From the NCBI GenBank assembly GCA_902363555.1, contig CABJAM010000008.1, positions 124,001 to 188,000 on the forward strand: a stretch of DNA of 64,000 nt, written 5' to 3'. This DNA comes from Lachnospiraceae bacterium (lineage in GTDB: Bacteria; Bacillota; Clostridia; Lachnospirales; Lachnospiraceae). Made by a program: the position numbers and the translations under genes. Positions 8,420 to 18,070 of this stretch are shown one piece after another. Below the pieces are notes generated by a model. That model did not search any database. It had not been told where the DNA came from and saw only the letters and a list, made by a program, of their open reading frames with translations. Position 1 is the stretch's first letter; each line of letters begins with the position of its first letter.

Positions 8420-11400
8420 TTATTCCACACTCTTTAAAGATTCCACCATATCGATTTTCCGCAGCTTATAGAACATGGCAAAATTCACGAATATAGCAAA
8501 AGCGATGGTCAGCAGCATGCTGTAAATATAGCTGGGTGCATTGATCACACGGCCAAACATACAACTGTCGATCTCCACAGTGACAATGACGAACTGGTGA
8601 AGTATTTTCCCAAGTACGATTCCAAAAACTGCCCCGATCAGTGTCAGATAGACATTTTCCCGGTAAACATAGGCGGCCACTTCCATATCATAAAATCCCA
8701 GAACCTTGATAGAGGCCAGCTCCCGGCGCCGCTCGTTAATATTTATGTTATTCAGGTTATACAAAACGATAAACGCCAGCATCCCAGCGGATATGATGAG
8801 CACAACGATGATGATATCCAGTGAGCCCAGCATATCATTGAGCGTACTCTTAATATTATCCATATAAGAAACACTCAGCACCGCATTCTCCCTGAGAAGG
8901 GATTCACCAATCTCGGTCTGCACCGTCTTACTATCATTTTCAATCGATATAAGCACCGAATTATATTCCGGAGCCTTGCCAAAGACGCGCTCATAGAGCG
9001 CGGGTGTCATATAAATATAGTGGGAGACATAGTTTTCACAAATCTTATCAATCCGGACATCTTCACTGTGAAACTCATCCTCCTTGATACGGATTGTATC
9101 GCCGATCCCCACATCCAGCATCTTGGCAGTCTTTTCACTGATGATCACGCCGTCATCGCTGAGCGTGTAAACCTCGCCGCTCACCCGGTCATTAAACAGA
9201 AAGAAATTTCCAACCTGGTTCATATCCTCCGGCACGACCACATAGGACTCCATACTTTTGGAATCCGATGCCACATCTGTATTCAGCATATATGCTGTCA
9301 TGTAGCGCTCAATCCGCGATTCATGGTCCAGAGCTTCATATAAGCCGTCTTTATCGCTGTCGGTGGCATCCTCATCCAGTATGACCATACCGCTGTAAGG
9401 CTGTATTTTATTATACTGGAGATTGACAATATCCATAATAGAGTCCTTGAGCCCGAAGCCCACCACCATCAGCGCCATACATCCGCCAATACCAAAAACC
9501 GTCATAAGGAAACGTTTTTTATAGCGGAACAGATTGCGCAGTGTGGACTTCTGCGTAAAACTCAGACGCCGCCACAGGGGCGTTACCCGCTCTAACAGTA
9601 TCCGTTTGCCCTGCTTGGGCGGTACGGGGCGCATCAATGCCGCAGGCGTAGCCGCCAGCTCCTTATAGCAGGCCAGAAATGCCGCCAGGGTTATACACAC
9701 GATGGCAGCCAGACCGGCCATGAGCGCATACTTCATATTATAAGGTATGGTCGTATTAGGAATATACGGATATACGATTTTATAGGCATTTATAATGATG
9801 TATGGCAGTATTTTCTCACCGATGAGCACACCCACAATACTGCCGCCAATGGTCGCCAGCAGTGCGTAGTAGATATATTTCTTCGCGATAGATACCTTAC
9901 TGTATCCCAGCGCCTTTAATGTACCGATCTGAATCCGCTGCTCCTCCACCATACGGGTCATGGTGGTGAGACTGATCAGCGCCGCCACAAGGAAAAATAA
10001 TACCGGAAATATTTCGCCGATAGCGCGGATCCGATCCGCGTTATCCCCAAGCTCGCTGTGGCCTGATAAGGTAGAGCGGTCGCTGACATACCATTTCGGG
10101 TAGGCGATATCATCCACCTCGGCTTCGGCATCCGCCAGCTCCTGCTCACCATCAGAAAGCTTTTCCTCAGCTTCGGCTTTGGCATCCTCGTATTCCTTCC
10201 AGCCATCTTTCAGCTTTTTCTCGCCATCCTCCAGCTCTTCTCTAGCATCGGCAATCTGAGCTTCGCCATCAGCAACCTGCTGCTTTGCACTGGCAAGCTG
10301 CGCCTGACCGTCAGTCAGAGTACGTTTTGCGCTGTCAAGCTGGGCCTGACCGCTCTGTAGCTTCGATAGAGAGGCATCTAATTCGGCTTTTCCTTTAGAA
10401 AGCTCACTTTCGCCGTCAGCCAGCTCAGCTTCCTTATCATCCAGCCGCTTCTTATTTTGCGACAGCGTATCTTCCGCTCCTGCAAAATTATCTTCCGCTG
10501 CTGCCCGGTTCTTAGCAAGCTCATTGACACCGTTCTCATAAGCTTCCCGGCCATTTTCCGGAAGGACACTGTCAAGATAGGCTATGGCCTTTTCTGCTTC
10601 AACTTTTTTCGTCTCTAACTCCGCTTTATTCGCTTCCAATTCGGCAATCAGGCCCGGGATTTCCGCCTTATGCTGCTCTAATTCATCCTTCTGCTGCACT
10701 ATACTTGCTTTTTGATCTACCAGCCCTTTCTTCTCGCCTTCCAAACCGGCCTTTTGCTGCTCCAACCCAGACCGCTCATTCACAAGGGAATCTCTTGCGG
10801 CCTCTATCTGAGTCTTTTCATCCCTCTGAGCATCGGTCAACTGAGAATCCTCCGGATACCCGGCCAATTGCTGTTCAAGAGCCGCAATCTGACCATTATA
10901 AGCATCAATTCCGGATACACAATCATTTATTAAGGCATCCATCTGAGCGATTCCGCCATCCAGCTTTGCGATACCATCATTACACTGGGCGATTCCGGCA
11001 TCGATTTCTTCCATCGTGGCCGGGTCCTTCAGCTTCGCCAGACTATCATCGATCTGCTCTATATATGTATTGATCTGTACCAATCCGGCCTGTGCTTCAT
11101 CATAGCTATCCAAAGCCTGCTTCAGTTCATCCAGTTGTTTCTGCGCTTCGTCCAGTTGTTTATAAACCGCTTCTTTTTGTGCAGCCAATTCGGCCACACC
11201 GGCTTCATACTGCGCCCGGCCATCCTCGATCTGAGCGCGGCCATCGGCTAACGCCGCCGCATTTTCATTATAGGAAGCCAGACCATCATTATACTGCTGC
11301 CAGCCGCTGGCCAATGTCGCTTCATTAGCCGAAATCTCAGCTCGGCCATCGGCCAGTTTCCGTTCACTATCTGTTATCTGATTTTTTGCATCAGCTAATT

Positions 11401-12331
11401 CCGCCTCTTTATCTGACAGTGTCTTTTTGCCATCCGCAAGCTCCGCTTCGGAAGACTCCAGCTCTGCTCTGGCATCGGCCAGCTTTTCATCGGCCTCCGC
11501 CTTCGCATCCTCTAGCTCCTTCCTGGCGTCACTTATTTTCTCATCAGCCTCATCCTTAATGGATGCATAGCGCGCCTCACAGCGCACATCGGCCAGTGTA
11601 TCTTCAAGAGCGTCCATCACAGGACTCACTTTATCTTTGTAGCCGTCCGTATAGCTGACCTCATCGGCGGCACCATCAACCCAGACGTCGATCTTTGTAT
11701 AAACATCGCTAGAAAAACTGTCCTCTGTAACAACGGCAAAGGAATCGATTTCGCCGTCACCGATGGTCGTACTGCCCCGTGTAAAGGTGATAAATTCCGG
11801 ACTACTGCCAATCCCCACAACTTCAAAGGTATTGGTGGAAAGTGTCTCTGACAGCTCGCTGTCATCGCCGCTTTCAAAGGTGATCGTGTCGCCAATCTTA
11901 AAGCTGTGGTTTTTGATCGTTCCGGCATCAATAAGACATTCTCCGGCCTTTTGGGGCATCCGGCCCTCGGTCACATCAATACGGTTTTTGTCGCCCATAT
12001 CTGCCAATACCCGGAAAACCTTCTGGCTGTCCTCACACCAACTGAGCACGTCGATGGAATAGCCCCCCTGAGCGTCCGAAACGCCGTTAAGCGCTTTCAC
12101 CGAAGTTACATCCTCATCGGTCAGCCCCAGTGTTCCAAGCACACGGATATCCATCAACTGCCGCTCATCATAATAGTCATCGGCCGTATAGCGCATATCC
12201 GGCTCCGCCGCCCGAATACCAGAAAAGAATGCCACGCCCATAGCCACGATGAGAAATATGGAGATAAAACGATTGAAGCTTTTTGCAATCTCCATAAAGA
12301 AATCTTTACGCAACATATTCTTCTTTTTCAT
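8420..12331 (-). CDS. FtsX-fold ABC exporter permease with giant coiled-coil insert
   Basis: A protein of about 1303 residues. An N-terminal membrane helix (about 20-45) leads into an extracellular MacB-like domain. A very long coiled coil (about 255-745) follows, with repeating ELADGKxxLxDxEAEL-type units and pseudo-tandem IxQxDxxI stretches. Then come three FtsX-type helices (about 780-900), a second extracellular domain and three more helices near the C terminus. This is the duplicated FtsX permease architecture used for extracytoplasmic mechanical work or export of hydrophobic substrates. ATG at 12331 has GGAG six bases upstream; ATG at 12337 sits too close. The ATPase partner lies directly upstream with a 9-bp gap. 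Substrate unknown. Confidence 0.88.
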   Translation of the reverse strand: MKKKNMLRKDFFMEIAKSFNRFISIFLIVAMGVAFFSGIRAAEPDMRYTADDYYDERQLMDIRVLGTLGLTDEDVTSVKALNGVSDAQGGYSIDVLSWCEDSQKVFRVLADMGDKNRIDVTEGRMPQKAGECLIDAGTIKNHSFKIGDTITFESGDDSELSETLSTNTFEVVGIGSSPEFITFTRGSTTIGDGEIDSFAVVTEDSFSSDVYTKIDVWVDGAADEVSYTDGYKDKVSPVMDALEDTLADVRCEARYASIKDEADEKISDARKELEDAKAEADEKLADARAELESSEAELADGKKTLSDKEAELADAKNQITDSERKLADGRAEISANEATLASGWQQYNDGLASYNENAAALADGRAQIEDGRAQYEAGVAELAAQKEAVYKQLDEAQKQLDELKQALDSYDEAQAGLVQINTYIEQIDDSLAKLKDPATMEEIDAGIAQCNDGIAKLDGGIAQMDALINDCVSGIDAYNGQIAALEQQLAGYPEDSQLTDAQRDEKTQIEAARDSLVNERSGLEQQKAGLEGEKKGLVDQKASIVQQKDELEQHKAEIPGLIAELEANKAELETKKVEAEKAIAYLDSVLPENGREAYENGVNELAKNRAAAEDNFAGAEDTLSQNKKRLDDKEAELADGESELSKGKAELDASLSKLQSGQAQLDSAKRTLTDGQAQLASAKQQVADGEAQIADAREELEDGEKKLKDGWKEYEDAKAEAEEKLSDGEQELADAEAEVDDIAYPKWYVSDRSTLSGHSELGDNADRIRAIGEIFPVLFFLVAALISLTTMTRMVEEQRIQIGTLKALGYSKVSIAKKYIYYALLATIGGSIVGVLIGEKILPYIIINAYKIVYPYIPNTTIPYNMKYALMAGLAAIVCITLAAFLACYKELAATPAALMRPVPPKQGKRILLERVTPLWRRLSFTQKSTLRNLFRYKKRFLMTVFGIGGCMALMVVGFGLKDSIMDIVNLQYNKIQPYSGMVILDEDATDSDKDGLYEALDHESRIERYMTAYMLNTDVASDSKSMESYVVVPEDMNQVGNFFLFNDRVSGEVYTLSDDGVIISEKTAKMLDVGIGDTIRIKEDEFHSEDVRIDKICENYVSHYIYMTPALYERVFGKAPEYNSVLISIENDSKTVQTEIGESLLRENAVLSVSYMDNIKSTLNDMLGSLDIIIVVLIISAGMLAFIVLYNLNNININERRRELASIKVLGFYDMEVAAYVYRENVYLTLIGAVFGIVLGKILHQFVIVTVEIDSCMFGRVINAPSYIYSMLLTIAFAIFVNFAMFYKLRKIDMVESLKSVE

Positions 12332-12340
12332 GGACATCTC

Positions 12341-13045
12341 CTACCATTCAATCGTTTCTACCGATACCGGCGAGTCGTTGAGCATCATTTTGGATACCTT
12401 GCCATTTTTAATCTTGATCACCCGGTCGGCCATGGGCGCAAGGGCAGAATTGTGGGTAATGACGATGACCGTCATCCCTTTTTCCCGGCACATATCCTGC
12501 AAAAGCTTCAAGATAGATTTTCCGGTATTATAATCCAGTGCTCCGGTGGGCTCGTCACAAAGGAGCAGCTTCGGATTTTTAGCCAGTGCCCGGGCAATGG
12601 ACACACGCTGCTGTTCGCCGCCGGAGAGCTGGGCCGGAAAGTTATCCAGACGGTTGCCAAGTCCGACCTCCTCTAAAACCTGCCGGGCATCCAGAGGATT
12701 TTTACAGATCTGCAATGCCAGCTCTACATTTTCCAGAGCCGTCAGATTAGGTACCAGATTATAAAACTGAAAGACAAAACCGATGTCCTCCCGCCGATAA
12801 CCCGTGAGCTGCCGGTTCGTATACTTTCCAATATCTGTACCATCGATCCATATCTGGCCGCTGCTGGCCCGATCCATCCCCCCCAGAATATTAAGCACTG
12901 TCGTTTTACCGGCGCCGCTGGGGCCTACGATCACAACAAATTCACCTTTTTCCACATTAAAATTAATACCATCCACGGCACGGATTTCCACCTCGCCCAT
13001 TTTATATACTTTCACAACTTCGGATAACTTAACAAAATCTTCCAT
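12341..13045 (-). CDS. ABC exporter ATPase (MacB/LolD type)
   Basis: A 234-residue nucleotide-binding subunit. Motifs seen: Walker A GPSGAGKTT, Q-loop FVFQFYNL, signature LSGGEQQRV, Walker B LLLCDEPTGALD and the H-loop ITHNSAL. The phrase DEPTGALDYNTGKSIL is typical of the LolD/MacB/YknY branch that pairs with FtsX-fold permeases. It forms a two-gene operon with the permease immediately downstream. It starts with ATG behind GGAGG. Confidence 0.95.
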   Translation of the reverse strand: MEDFVKLSEVVKVYKMGEVEIRAVDGINFNVEKGEFVVIVGPSGAGKTTVLNILGGMDRASSGQIWIDGTDIGKYTNRQLTGYRREDIGFVFQFYNLVPNLTALENVELALQICKNPLDARQVLEEVGLGNRLDNFPAQLSGGEQQRVSIARALAKNPKLLLCDEPTGALDYNTGKSILKLLQDMCREKGMTVIVITHNSALAPMADRVIKIKNGKVSKMMLNDSPVSVETIEW

Positions 13046-13304
13046 ACAACTGAAAGCCTCCTCACCGCCGGTCTGCTGCCGGCCCTATATGTATCTACTT
13101 CCATACATTATACCGGAGTTTGCAAGAAAATCCAACTATGTAAGCCGGGTCTAATTCTTATAATTTTATAAAATTTTAAACTTAACCAACATAATTTCAA
13201 AAAGTGTTGATTAACTGTCCAAAGTGTTTTCGAGGCAAGGCCTGCTACTCATTTTATCTGCTCTGTGAAAATCATACCGCCGAATGGCTTGGGAATATCT
13301 TTAT

Positions 13305-13480
13305 GGATTCGTTGTTAATCATAAGTTTAATACAAAAATCGAGATTTTTCAAGAAGTTTTCATCGACATGTTTCGACACAATTTTTATGTATATATAAAA
13401 CTTTTGGATTCGTGCGTTTTTTATTTTACAAATTTATTGGATTCGTGTAAAATAATAGTTATAAAATCACCGGATTCGTG
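13305..13480. repeat. Spaced GGATTCGTG direct repeats upstream of the AAA gene
   Basis: GGATTCGTG occurs at 13406-13414, 13439-13447 and 13472-13480, exactly 33 bp apart, with a GGATTCGT copy at 13305-13312. The last two are directly followed by -10-like hexamers (TAAAAT at 13448 and TATAAT at 13482). The array ends 29 bp before the start codon of the AAA/DUF4143 gene. It resembles a set of regulator binding sites about three helical turns apart. The rest of the AT-rich 13046-13509 gap shows no gene. Confidence 0.7.
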
Positions 13481-13509
13481 ATATAATAATCAGTAGTGAG
13501 GTGTCATCT

Positions 13510-14853
13510 ATGGATTTAAAGAGAAAAATTTACACGAAGCTTTGCCAATGGAAGGAAAACAGTCGGGGAACTACATCAATACTTATTGAGGGCGCCCGAC
13601 GCGTTGGAAAAAGTTATATCGCGCAACGTTTTGGAGAAAATGAATATGAAACCTTCCTGACCGTCGATTTCTCCAATATATCAAAAGAAATTCTGGATTT
13701 ATTTGAAGCAGAAAGCTCTAATCTGGATTTATTTTTTACAAAACTTTCCGTATATTATGGTATCCGTTTAATTCCACGGAAATCGCTGATCATACTGGAT
13801 GAAATCCAGCTCTGTCCAACTGCCCGGCAATTAATAAAGCATCTGGTCGCGGATGGACGATATGACTACCTGGAAACCGGCTCTCTGATCACACTTAGAA
13901 AAAACGTGGAAACCATTGTCATTCCCTCAGAAGAAGATCATATTGAATTATTTCCTTTGGACTTTGAGGAATTTCTCTGGGCAATGGGCGAGGAAACATC
14001 TGGTGAATATATCCGGCAGTGTTATGAAAACAGACAGCCTTTGGGTCAGGTCCTTCATCGTAAGGTTATGAATCTTTTCCGCCAGTATATGCTTGTGGGC
14101 GGCATGCCTCAGGCTCTGTTAAAATATCTGGAAACCAGGGATTTTGAGCAGACGGATCAGGTTAAGCGCCGGATACTCCGGCTATATCGAGACGACGTAA
14201 CAAAGTTTGCAAAGGGCTATGAAAGTAAAGTCATGTCAATTTTTGACGAAATTCCTTCTCAATTATCCAAACACGAGAAAAAATTTACACTTGCATCTCT
14301 TGGAAAGGAGGCACGCTTCCGCCAATACGAAGATGCATTTATCTGGCTTGACGAGTCCATGGTTGTAAATACCTGTTTCAACTCCACCGACCCTATGGTT
14401 GGTTTAAGCCTCAACAGTGACCGTCTCACACTTAAGTGTTATATGGCAGATACCGGCCTGCTTCTTAGTCATACATTTTATGATGATGATACGGTTGACA
14501 ATGAAGTGTACAAAGCCATACTATTCGACCGTATGGGCATCAATGAAGGAATGTTTATGGAAAATATGGTCGCGCAAATGCTACGTACTTCCGGACATCA
14601 CCTGTATTTTTACTCAAGATATGACAAAGAAAATTCAAAGAACTCCATGGAAATTGACTTTCTCATAAGAAAGCGCCGAAAAATCTGTCCAATTGAAGTC
14701 AAATCCTCAGCCTATAAAGCCCACGCTTCCCTGGATAAATTCCGAAGTAAATTCGGCCCGAGGCTGGACCAGGCTTATATCATCTACACAAAGGATCTGT
14801 CTCTGGAAGATGATATTCTCTGCCTGCCCATTTATATGACTTATCTGCTGTAA
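13510..14853 (+). CDS. AAA ATPase with DUF4143 and nuclease-like C-terminal region
   Basis: A 447-residue protein. Walker A is IEGARRVGKSYI (about residues 27-38) and Walker B SLIILDEIQLCP (about 95). A DUF4143-type C-terminal part ends in MEIDFLIRKRRKICPIEVKSS, which has the D...ExK pattern of a PD-(D/E)XK-like fold. Proteins of this AAA_14/DUF4143 group are common in anaerobes; their function is not established and links to defence or transposon-related roles are speculative. ATG at 13510 fits the GAGGTG site better than the in-frame GTG at 13501. The gene is visibly more AT-rich than its neighbours and is alone on the plus strand, so recent acquisition is plausible. Confidence 0.85.
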   Translation: MDLKRKIYTKLCQWKENSRGTTSILIEGARRVGKSYIAQRFGENEYETFLTVDFSNISKEILDLFEAESSNLDLFFTKLSVYYGIRLIPRKSLIILDEIQLCPTARQLIKHLVADGRYDYLETGSLITLRKNVETIVIPSEEDHIELFPLDFEEFLWAMGEETSGEYIRQCYENRQPLGQVLHRKVMNLFRQYMLVGGMPQALLKYLETRDFEQTDQVKRRILRLYRDDVTKFAKGYESKVMSIFDEIPSQLSKHEKKFTLASLGKEARFRQYEDAFIWLDESMVVNTCFNSTDPMVGLSLNSDRLTLKCYMADTGLLLSHTFYDDDTVDNEVYKAILFDRMGINEGMFMENMVAQMLRTSGHHLYFYSRYDKENSKNSMEIDFLIRKRRKICPIEVKSSAYKAHASLDKFRSKFGPRLDQAYIIYTKDLSLEDDILCLPIYMTYLL

Positions 14854-14858
14854 AATCG

Positions 14859-14878
14859 GGCGGCCGTATTTGGCCGCC
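14859..14878. terminator. Bidirectional terminator between the AAA gene and pflA
   Basis: A perfect 7-bp stem, GGCGGCC and GGCCGCC, with a 6-nt loop lies between two converging genes. T-rich sequence follows on the plus side (TACTATTTTTA). Confidence 0.8.
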
Positions 14879-14886
14879 TACTATTT

Positions 14887-15738
14887 TTATTTCCGACTAC
14901 GTAAAGACGCCAGGTACCCTTCCAGCTCCGCAATCCGCGCCGCACTGCAAGCCTCATAATCCTTCAGCCCAAATTCCATCCCCATCTCATCATACTTACT
15001 CATGCATATTTTCTTAAAAGGAAGCAGCTCCAGCTTCTCCAGATTTGTATAGGAATGGCTGATCCGGCCAATCTCCCGGATATTTTCCGGCATATCATTA
15101 AGCCCCGGCACAACCACGTGGCGTATCCACAGCGGCACCCCCATCGTTTCCGTCAAATCCAGAAACGCCAGCACCTGCAACATATCCGCCCCGCAGTATT
15201 TCTTATAATCTTCCGGCTCAGAAAATTTCAGATCCGCCAGCACTAGATTCGTATACTTTAATACGTCCGCAGCCTTTTTCAAATCGCCAATACCTGACGT
15301 ATCCAGAGCTGTGTGCAGCCCTTCGCGCTGGAGCAGCCTGAAAAGCCCGGCTACAAATTCCGGCTGCATCAGGGCTTCCCCGCCGGAAACAGTGACGCCG
15401 CCATTTTTGATATACGGTTTAAAGCGGAGAATTTTTTTAACAACCTCCTCCGGGGTATAGGCCACCGCGGCAGTGCAGCCCGCTATTCCATTGCTCCCTG
15501 CTGCCGTAATACCTCCGGCAACTCCCGAGCATCCTTTAGCAATCATCACCTCCGGAAATGCCCATGTATCCGGATTATGACAGTAGGCGCACCGCAGCGG
15601 GCAGCCCTGGAGAAACACCACAAAGCGGACCCCAGGGCCGTCCACAGCCCCAAGGCTTTGAAAGGAGTGCACCCAGCCGCGGACCACGCCATGTTCATGG
15701 GTAATCCCGGAATTTTTTTGTGTATCCGACATTTCCAT
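14887..15738 (-). CDS. pflA: Pyruvate formate-lyase activating enzyme
   Basis: A 283-residue radical SAM protein. It installs the glycyl radical on PflB using S-adenosylmethionine and a [4Fe-4S] cluster. The cluster motif CxxxCxxC appears as CPLRCAYCHNPDTW, preceded by the typical HSFQSLGAVDGPGVRFVVF. The SAM-binding GGEAL (VTVSGGEALMQPEF) is present. Compared with the usual length of about 245, it carries an extra Gly/Ala-rich stretch of about 30 residues after the cluster motif (IAKGCSGVAGGITAAGSNG). Its ATG overlaps the pflB stop as TAATG, so translation is probably coupled. Confidence 0.97.
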   Translation of the reverse strand: MEMSDTQKNSGITHEHGVVRGWVHSFQSLGAVDGPGVRFVVFLQGCPLRCAYCHNPDTWAFPEVMIAKGCSGVAGGITAAGSNGIAGCTAAVAYTPEEVVKKILRFKPYIKNGGVTVSGGEALMQPEFVAGLFRLLQREGLHTALDTSGIGDLKKAADVLKYTNLVLADLKFSEPEDYKKYCGADMLQVLAFLDLTETMGVPLWIRHVVVPGLNDMPENIREIGRISHSYTNLEKLELLPFKKICMSKYDEMGMEFGLKDYEACSAARIAELEGYLASLRSRK

Positions 15739-17969
15739 TACATGGCCTCATGGAAGGTTCTGGAAATAACCTCGCGCTGCTGCTCACGGCTCAGCTTATG
15801 GAAATTCACCGCATAACCGGACACACGGATGGTCAGATTCGGATATTTTTCCGGATGCTCGTAGGCGTCCATCAACGTTTCACGGTTGAGCACATTCACA
15901 TTGATATGATGAGCCTTCTGTCCGAAATAGCCGTCCAAAATAGCGACCAGATTGTTCAGACGGTCCTCCTCGGTCTTTCCAAGCGCCTGGGGCACAATGG
16001 AAAATGTGTTGGAAATACCATCCTTGCACACATCATAAGAAAGCTTGGCTACAGAGTTTAAAGAAGCTAAAGCTCCGTTTTTCTCCCGGTTGTGCATCGG
16101 ATTTGCTCCCGGTGCCAGAGGCTCGCCGGCCTTGCGTCCGTCCGGTGTGGAACCGGTTTTCTTGCCATACATCACGTTGGATGTAATGGTCAGAATGGAT
16201 AATGTATGCTCCGCATTTCTATATGTCGGATTCTTTTTCAATTCCTCGGAGAATAAGCGTACCTGCTCGGCGGCAATACTGTCCACGCGATCATCGTCAT
16301 TGCCGAAGGCCGGAAATTCCCCAATCGTCTCAAAATCCCGGATCAGGCCGGTTTCATCCCGGATAACGCGGACCTTGGCGTGCTTGATGGCAGATAAGGA
16401 ATCGGCCAATACGCTCATCCCGGCAATACCGAAGGCCATAAAGCGGTGAACGTCCGTGTCATGGAGTGCCATCTGCGTTTTCTCATACGCATATTTATCA
16501 TGCATATAGTGGATAATGTTCATCGCATTGACATAGGTTTTGGCCAGCCATGGGCGATAAATATCCATCAGCTCCAGCACCTTGTCATATTCCAGATATT
16601 CACCCTCATAAGGCGCATGCTCCGGGGCCACCTGCATTCCGCTCTTTTCATCACGGCCGCCGTTTAAGCTCATCATCAAAAGCTTGGCCAGATTGGCGCG
16701 GGCGCCGAAAAACTGCATATCCTTGCCCACACGCATCGCCGATACACAGCAGGCAATGGCGTAGTCGTCGCCAAATTTAGGACGCATAATATCATCATTT
16801 TCATACTGGATCGCATCGGTATCACAGGAAACCTTTGCTGCAAAACGCTTGAAGTTTTCCGGAAGCAGCTCCGACCACAGCACGGTCAGATTCGGCTCGG
16901 CGCTTGGCCCCAGATTGTATAAAGTGTTCAAAATTCTGAAGGAATTTTTCGTTACAAGTGTACGGCCATCCTCGCCCATACCGCCGATCGCTTCAGTAAT
17001 CCACATGGGGTCGCCGCCAAACAGCTCATTGTAATCCGGGGTTCTTAAATGGCGGGCCATTCTCAGCTTCATCACGAAATCATCAAGAATTTCCTGGGCG
17101 CCCTCCTCGGTCAGGATTCCTGCGGCAATATCCCGCTCAAAATAAATATCCAAAAAGGTGGTGGTACGGCCAAGACTCATGGCTGCGCCATTTTGCTCCT
17201 TGATCGCTCCAAGATAGCCAAAATAAAGCCATTGTACAGCTTCTCTGGCATTTTCGGCCGGGCGGGAAATATCACAGCCATACATAGCAGCCATTTCCTT
17301 GAGCAGTCCAAGAAAATGGATCTGCTGATACAGCTCCTCCATCTGGCGGATATTGTCCTGGAGCATGGCTTCATGGCCAAGACGCTCCTTGTCGGCTTTC
17401 TTAAATTCAATCAATGTGTCCACACCGTACAGTGCCACGCGGCGGTAATCACCGATGATACGTCCACGGCCGTAAGCATCCGGCAGACCGGTGATAATAC
17501 CCACGTGACGGGCTCTTTTGATCTCATCCGTGTAAACACGGAATACGCCGTCATTATGGGTGGTGCGGTATGTAAATTCCTTTTCTATTTTTTCAGAAAC
17601 CTCATAGCCGTAAGCTTTGCAGGCTTCACGGGTCATCTTAATACCGCCGAACGGATTCACACCTCTTTTTAAAGGCTTGTCCGTCTGCAGCCCTACTATA
17701 ATTTCCTCATCCTTATCCAGATAACCGGGCTTATAGGTGACTAAGGACATGGCCGTATTCACATCCACATCAAACACACCGCCCATCTGCTGCTCGATCA
17801 TAAACAGATTATTAAGCTTCTTCATCAGACGGTTGGTCCGGTCTGTGGCTTTTGCCAGAAACTTTTCGTCGCCATCATATGGGGTATAGTTTTTCTGAAT
17901 GAAATCTCTCACATTGATCTCATCCATCCATGTACCTTCATTAAAATTGTTCCATGCTTTGTTCATCAT
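15738..17969 (-). CDS. pflB: Pyruvate formate-lyase (formate C-acetyltransferase)
   Basis: A 743-residue cytoplasmic glycyl-radical enzyme that converts pyruvate and CoA to acetyl-CoA and formate. The two catalytic cysteines are seen in AIACCVSAMRVG and the radical-bearing glycine in the C-terminal RVSGYAVNF. Length matches the family. ATG at 17969 has GGAGG nine bases upstream. It is the first gene of pflB-pflA and is preceded by a ZTP riboswitch, the RNA class first called the pfl motif because it occurs upstream of genes like this one. Control by folate/purine stress is therefore expected. Confidence 0.98.
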   Translation of the reverse strand: MMNKAWNNFNEGTWMDEINVRDFIQKNYTPYDGDEKFLAKATDRTNRLMKKLNNLFMIEQQMGGVFDVDVNTAMSLVTYKPGYLDKDEEIIVGLQTDKPLKRGVNPFGGIKMTREACKAYGYEVSEKIEKEFTYRTTHNDGVFRVYTDEIKRARHVGIITGLPDAYGRGRIIGDYRRVALYGVDTLIEFKKADKERLGHEAMLQDNIRQMEELYQQIHFLGLLKEMAAMYGCDISRPAENAREAVQWLYFGYLGAIKEQNGAAMSLGRTTTFLDIYFERDIAAGILTEEGAQEILDDFVMKLRMARHLRTPDYNELFGGDPMWITEAIGGMGEDGRTLVTKNSFRILNTLYNLGPSAEPNLTVLWSELLPENFKRFAAKVSCDTDAIQYENDDIMRPKFGDDYAIACCVSAMRVGKDMQFFGARANLAKLLMMSLNGGRDEKSGMQVAPEHAPYEGEYLEYDKVLELMDIYRPWLAKTYVNAMNIIHYMHDKYAYEKTQMALHDTDVHRFMAFGIAGMSVLADSLSAIKHAKVRVIRDETGLIRDFETIGEFPAFGNDDDRVDSIAAEQVRLFSEELKKNPTYRNAEHTLSILTITSNVMYGKKTGSTPDGRKAGEPLAPGANPMHNREKNGALASLNSVAKLSYDVCKDGISNTFSIVPQALGKTEEDRLNNLVAILDGYFGQKAHHINVNVLNRETLMDAYEHPEKYPNLTIRVSGYAVNFHKLSREQQREVISRTFHEAM

Positions 17970-18017
17970 TTTTATATTCCTCCCTTAAGCGTAAAAAGCA
18001 TCTGTAAATAGCAGGCT

Positions 18018-18070
18018 CCCCTTTATTGCTCGTTGCTTCGTGCACCCCTTTGTGGCTCGTTGCTTCGCGC
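18018..18070 (-). repeat. Two tandem 27-bp repeats in the pflB leader
   Basis: On the minus strand, a 26-nt unit beginning GCRCGAAGCAACGAGC and ending AAAGGGG occurs at 18045-18070 and 18018-18043, a 27-bp period. It lies between the riboswitch terminator and the pflB ribosome binding site. Each unit carries GGGG that could mimic a ribosome binding site. Function unknown. Confidence 0.75.
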
